From Peptoniphilus sp034090345 (GTDB lineage: Bacteria; Bacillota; Clostridia; Tissierellales; Peptoniphilaceae): DNA of 7,595 bases. Below the pieces are notes generated by a model. The model searched no databases. It saw only the letters and a list, made by a program, of their open reading frames with translations, and was not told the DNA's origin. Below are positions 4,168 through 7,595 of this stretch, in pieces. The DNA lies in assembly GCF_034090345.1 (NCBI RefSeq), contig NZ_JAXDSS010000039.1:1-7595 (forward strand), read 5' to 3'. Position 1 is the stretch's first letter. The number at the start of each line of letters is the position of its first letter. The position numbers and the translations under genes are program-made.

Positions 4168-6240
4168 TTGACTAAGAATTTAGTCGTTGTAGAGTCGCCA
4201 ACAAAGGCGAAGACAATAAAGAAAATGTTAGGTAAGAATTATAAAGTCATGGCATCAGTTGGACATATAAGAGATTTGCCTAAAAGTAGACTGGGAATTG
4301 ACGTTGAAGGTAATTTTGATCCTGAATATATAAACATAAGAGGCAAAGGTCCTCTAATAAAGGAATTAAAGAAAGAAGCTAAAGACAGTGACAATATATA
4401 CTTGGCAACTGACCCCGATAGAGAGGGAGAAGCTATATCTTGGCATTTAAGTTATATTTTAGGACTAGACCCAGATAAGCCGATAAGAGTAACTTTTAAT
4501 GAAATAACAAAAGATACTGTCAAAGAAAATATTAAAAAACCGAGAAGTATTGACATAAGTTTAGTAGATGCCCAACAAGCTAGAAGAGTTTTGGATAGAT
4601 TAGCAGGGTATAAAATATCTCCATTACTTTGGAAAAAAGTTAAAAGTGGTTTATCAGCTGGTAGAGTTCAGTCTGTGGTTTTAAAACTTATATGTGACCG
4701 AGAAAGAGAAATTGAAGAATTTATAGCAGAAGAGTATTGGTCTATAGAAGCAATATTAAAAAAAGGTAGAAAATCTTTTGAAACCAAATTTTATGGTAAA
4801 TTTAAAAATGGTAAAAGTTTAAAAGTTGAATTAGCGAATGAAGAAGAAACTAAGGAAATTTTAAGAACAATAGATGAGGAAAATTTTATAGTACATTCTA
4901 TAAAAGAAGGGACAAGGTCGAAGAATCCTTACAATCCTTTTACAACTTCTACTATGCAGCAAGAAGCTTCTAAAAAACTTGGGTTCACAACAAAAAAGAC
5001 CATGATGGTTGCACAGAGCTTATATGAAGGGGTAACTTTACCTAAAGTTGGTTCAGTTGGTTTGATAACATATATGAGAACTGACTCAACTAGAATAAGT
5101 GATGAAGCTTTGAAAACAATAGAAGCTTATATAAATGGAGAAATAGGTAAAGAATATCTTGAGTTTCATAAGAGTAAAAATAAGAGCTCTAATGTACAAG
5201 ATGCTCATGAATGTATAAGACCTACAGATGTATTTAAAACACCTTATTTAATAAAAGATTCTTTAACTAAAGACCAATTTAAATTATATGAGTTGATTTG
5301 GAAGAGGACAGTGAGTTCTCAAATGAAGCCTGCTCAATATGCAACAATGAATTTAGAAATTTTATCTAATGATAATATATTTAAAGCTTCAGGTTCTCAA
5401 ATAAAGTTTGATGGTTTTTCTAGAGTATATAACTATTCAAATGAAAAGGATAATATACTACCTGAATTAAATGAAGGAGATATGTTAAAAGCTAAAGAAG
5501 TTATTCCTAACCAACATTTTACTCAGCCGCCAGCAAGGTATAATGAGGCTAGTCTGATTAAATATTTGGAGGAATATGGGATAGGTAGACCTTCTACTTA
5601 TTCACCTATAATTTCTACTCTACTTTCAAGATATTATGTAGTGATTGATGAAAAGAAACTTGTTCCAACAGAGCTTGGAGTTACAGTAAATGAAATTTTG
5701 ACAGAAAATTTTTCTGATTTAATAAATAAAGATTTTACTGCGAATATGGAAACAAGCCTTGATGAGATAGCCGATGGAGAAAGACCATGGAAAGAAGTTA
5801 TATCTTCTTTTTACTCAAAGCTAAAAGAAGACTTGGATAAAGCTGAAGAAAATATTGAAAAAGTTGAAATAAAAGAACAAGAAACTGATGTAATATGTGA
5901 AAAATGTGGCAGAAATATGGTTATAAAAATGGGAAGATATGGAAAGTTTTTAGCTTGTCCTGGATTTCCGGAATGTAGAAATACAAAACCTTTAGTTGAA
6001 AAAATAGGTGTAAAATGTCCTAAATGTGGAGGAGAAATAGTAGTTAAGAGGAGTAAAAAGGGTAGAAAGTTCTATGGTTGTGATAATTATCCTGAGTGTG
6101 ATTTTGTAACTTGGAATAAACCAATAGATAAAATGTGCCCTAAATGTGATTCTATTTTGACAGAAATGGAAGGTAAGGGTAAAAAACGAATAAAGTGCAG
6201 CAATCAAAATTGTGATTATAGGGAAACAACAGAGGAATAA
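4168..6240 (+). CDS. topA: DNA topoisomerase I (type IA)
   Basis: The 690-residue cytoplasmic enzyme relaxes negative supercoils by breaking and rejoining one DNA strand. The Toprim domain opens the protein (LVVVESPTKAKTI with E9; TDPDREGEA with D82, D84, E86). The catalytic tyrosine is Y302 in GLITYMRTDSTRIS. Other family signatures include GLSAGRVQSVVL (161-172) and YLEEYGIGRPSTY. Three C-terminal zinc ribbons start at C577, C617 and C657; the first two end in PEC and the third in QNC. Length is typical of Firmicutes. The start is TTG (4168-4170) with GAGGG (4153-4157) ten bases upstream; it fits because the protein must begin just before LVVVESP. The secretion-ATPase gene follows after two bases, so the genes are co-transcribed. 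Nothing is truncated or unusual. Confidence 0.98.
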   Translation: MTKNLVVVESPTKAKTIKKMLGKNYKVMASVGHIRDLPKSRLGIDVEGNFDPEYINIRGKGPLIKELKKEAKDSDNIYLATDPDREGEAISWHLSYILGLDPDKPIRVTFNEITKDTVKENIKKPRSIDISLVDAQQARRVLDRLAGYKISPLLWKKVKSGLSAGRVQSVVLKLICDREREIEEFIAEEYWSIEAILKKGRKSFETKFYGKFKNGKSLKVELANEEETKEILRTIDEENFIVHSIKEGTRSKNPYNPFTTSTMQQEASKKLGFTTKKTMMVAQSLYEGVTLPKVGSVGLITYMRTDSTRISDEALKTIEAYINGEIGKEYLEFHKSKNKSSNVQDAHECIRPTDVFKTPYLIKDSLTKDQFKLYELIWKRTVSSQMKPAQYATMNLEILSNDNIFKASGSQIKFDGFSRVYNYSNEKDNILPELNEGDMLKAKEVIPNQHFTQPPARYNEASLIKYLEEYGIGRPSTYSPIISTLLSRYYVVIDEKKLVPTELGVTVNEILTENFSDLINKDFTANMETSLDEIADGERPWKEVISSFYSKLKEDLDKAEENIEKVEIKEQETDVICEKCGRNMVIKMGRYGKFLACPGFPECRNTKPLVEKIGVKCPKCGGEIVVKRSKKGRKFYGCDNYPECDFVTWNKPIDKMCPKCDSILTEMEGKGKKRIKCSNQNCDYRETTEE

Positions 6241-6242
6241 AA

Positions 6243-7595
6243 ATGAATAGAGATGAGTTTATAGTCAAATTTCCAAAGACAATTTCTGAAAAATATAATG
6301 TAGTATTTAAAAACGAAGACAGAGATAGTATTACTTTTTTTACAGAAGAGTTAAACGGAAATGTTGAAAGTGCTTTAAAAATTATATTCGATAAAAATAT
6401 AGTATTTGAAGTTGTTGATTCTGAGTTATTGAATTTAAAGAGAAATGAATTTTATAGTTTAGATGAAGATAAACTCATCTTAAATTTTTCTTTAAATTCA
6501 AACTATAATCTAAATTCGCTTGAATTTGAAAGTGATTCAGAAGCGGCAATAGCTCTTAACAATATAATTAAATACGCACTTGAAAAAGGAGCTTCTGATA
6601 TACACTTTGATTCTAAAATAAACGAAGTTGTTGTTAGGCTTAGAATAGATGGAATTTTACAGGATGTTAGTAAAATATCTAAAGCAAGTTATAATTTGTT
6701 ATCTACAAGGATAAAAGTAATATCAAATTTAGATTATACGATAAGAAATAAACCACTTGATGGGAGATTTTCTTTTAAAACTGAAGATAGATCTGTTGAT
6801 ATAAGAGTCGCAATTATTCCAACTACACTACAAGAAAAAATTGTACTTAGAATTTTAGATAAAACATCTGTAGATTTTACTATGAATGGAATAGGATTGT
6901 TTGGAGAAGATGCTGAAAAAGTTAAAAAACTGATAAGGCAACCAAATGGATTACTTCTTGTATCAGGGCCTACAGGAAGCGGGAAATCTTCAACTCTATA
7001 TACCATTTTAAATCACTTATATTCAAGAGAATTAAATATTATAACTGTTGAAGATCCGGTTGAGTATAAGATAGATGGAATAAATCAAATTGAAATAAAT
7101 AAAGAACTTGGCAGAAGTTTTAATGACGGATTAAAGAGTATACTTAGGCTTGACCCTGATAAGATAATGGTAGGGGAAATAAGAGACAGAGAAACAGCAC
7201 AGACGGCTCTTAGATCTGCCATAACTGGACATTTAGTGCTGTCCTCAATCCATACAAATGATTCTCCTTCAGCAATCTATAGATTAAAAGACATGGGAAT
7301 AGAAAATTATTTAATATCAGCTGGACTTATAGGAATTATTTCGCAGAGATTAGTCAGAAAATTATGTGAATGTGCTGAACCAATTGAAGAGTATGTTGAT
7401 ATTTTTTCTAAAGAAATGACTCATTATAAACCAAAAGGTTGCTCAAAGTGTAGAAATGGATATGTTGGAAGAACTGCAGTTTTTGAAATCTTAATATTAA
7501 CAGATGAGGTGAAAGAAGCAATAGTAAAAGAAGTATCATTAAGAGAATTTAGAGAGTTATGCTCTAAAAATATGGTTTCTTTAAAAGATAGTTTG
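6243..7595 (+). CDS. GspE/PilB-family type IV pilus or type II secretion ATPase, 3' end outside window
   Basis: The frame is open from ATG 6243 to the window edge (451 codons), missing only the far C-terminus. This family forms hexamers at the inner face of the membrane that power pilus, pseudopilus or competence-pilus assembly. The N-terminal domain is short (about 1-100), then EKGASDIHFD starts the N2/ATPase core. Motifs: Walker A GPTGSGKSS (K248), Asp box ITVEDPVEY (267-275), Walker B LDPDKIMVGEIRD (catalytic E312), His box TGHLVLSSIHTND (H330, H337). A metal-binding cysteine set follows: C375 and C377 as C-x-C, where C-x2-C is usual, then C400-x2-C403. AGAGGA (6231-6236) inside the end of topA is the ribosome binding site. 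PilB/GspE and ComGA-like roles cannot be separated without downstream genes; the cysteine set favours PilB/GspE. Confidence 0.95.
   Translation, partial: MNRDEFIVKFPKTISEKYNVVFKNEDRDSITFFTEELNGNVESALKIIFDKNIVFEVVDSELLNLKRNEFYSLDEDKLILNFSLNSNYNLNSLEFESDSEAAIALNNIIKYALEKGASDIHFDSKINEVVVRLRIDGILQDVSKISKASYNLLSTRIKVISNLDYTIRNKPLDGRFSFKTEDRSVDIRVAIIPTTLQEKIVLRILDKTSVDFTMNGIGLFGEDAEKVKKLIRQPNGLLLVSGPTGSGKSSTLYTILNHLYSRELNIITVEDPVEYKIDGINQIEINKELGRSFNDGLKSILRLDPDKIMVGEIRDRETAQTALRSAITGHLVLSSIHTNDSPSAIYRLKDMGIENYLISAGLIGIISQRLVRKLCECAEPIEEYVDIFSKEMTHYKPKGCSKCRNGYVGRTAVFEILILTDEVKEAIVKEVSLREFRELCSKNMVSLKDSL

Noticed and set aside
5992..6207. Open frame of 71 codons on the minus strand
   Set aside because: Antisense to the topA zinc ribbons; a by-product of AT-rich codon use.
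6734..7006. Open frame of 90 codons on the minus strand
   Set aside because: Antisense to the ATPase core around Walker A. Its sequence resembles frequently seen antisense translations of GspE genes and not a protein.
1..7595. tRNA, rRNA or riboswitch
   Set aside because: No cloverleaf-like, rRNA-like or riboswitch-like stretch was recognised by eye; the intergenic regions are short and AT-rich. A covariance-model scan would settle this.

Overview
The window is AT-rich, Gram-positive-type DNA with strong AGGAGG-like ribosome binding sites, AGA-rich arginine usage, and TTG and GTG starts. The topoisomerase I has the shorter Firmicutes-type layout with three C-terminal zinc ribbons. Together with the IS630 and ISL3 insertion sequences and the topA-pilB/gspE gene pair, this suggests a low-GC anaerobic firmicute, possibly Peptoniphilaceae/Tissierellia (for example Parvimonas-like). 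The organism call is an inference and is weakly held.

Layout: (1) positions 1-150 hold the C-terminal end of an IS630-family transposase, abutting (2) an ISL3-family element with a full-length transposase on the minus strand (139-1344) and an intact right end at 1466. Its left end is missing. (3) Positions 1467-3552 are a compact accessory module of two divergent gene pairs. On the minus strand are a membrane-anchored thioredoxin-like protein (CPDC) and an overlapping small multi-pass membrane protein, closed by a good intrinsic terminator. On the plus strand are a secreted phospholipase A2-like enzyme and a second secreted protein of unknown function. The pairs are driven from a perfect 34-bp palindrome that contains two overlapping, opposed extended -10 elements. 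(4) Positions 3553-4019 are a second, diverged and 5'-truncated ISL3 element with an intact left end. (5) From about 4040 to the window edge is ordinary chromosome: a sigma-A promoter, topA (TTG start), and directly behind it a GspE/PilB-type secretion/pilus ATPase that runs off the window.

How the parts relate: the accessory module sits between two ISL3 elements in the same orientation. The ends facing the module are intact and the outward ends are lost, which suggests mobile cargo next to a housekeeping locus. The phospholipase is cysteine-rich and exported, and the thioredoxin-like protein opposite it is membrane-anchored, so an exported, disulfide-stabilised enzyme with a dedicated redox helper and a possible membrane immunity protein is a reasonable but untested hypothesis. 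The complete ISL3 copy also appears to protect its transposase from outside transcription in two ways: a terminator-like hairpin at its tip, and a long-range hairpin that would hide the transposase start codon in read-through transcripts only.
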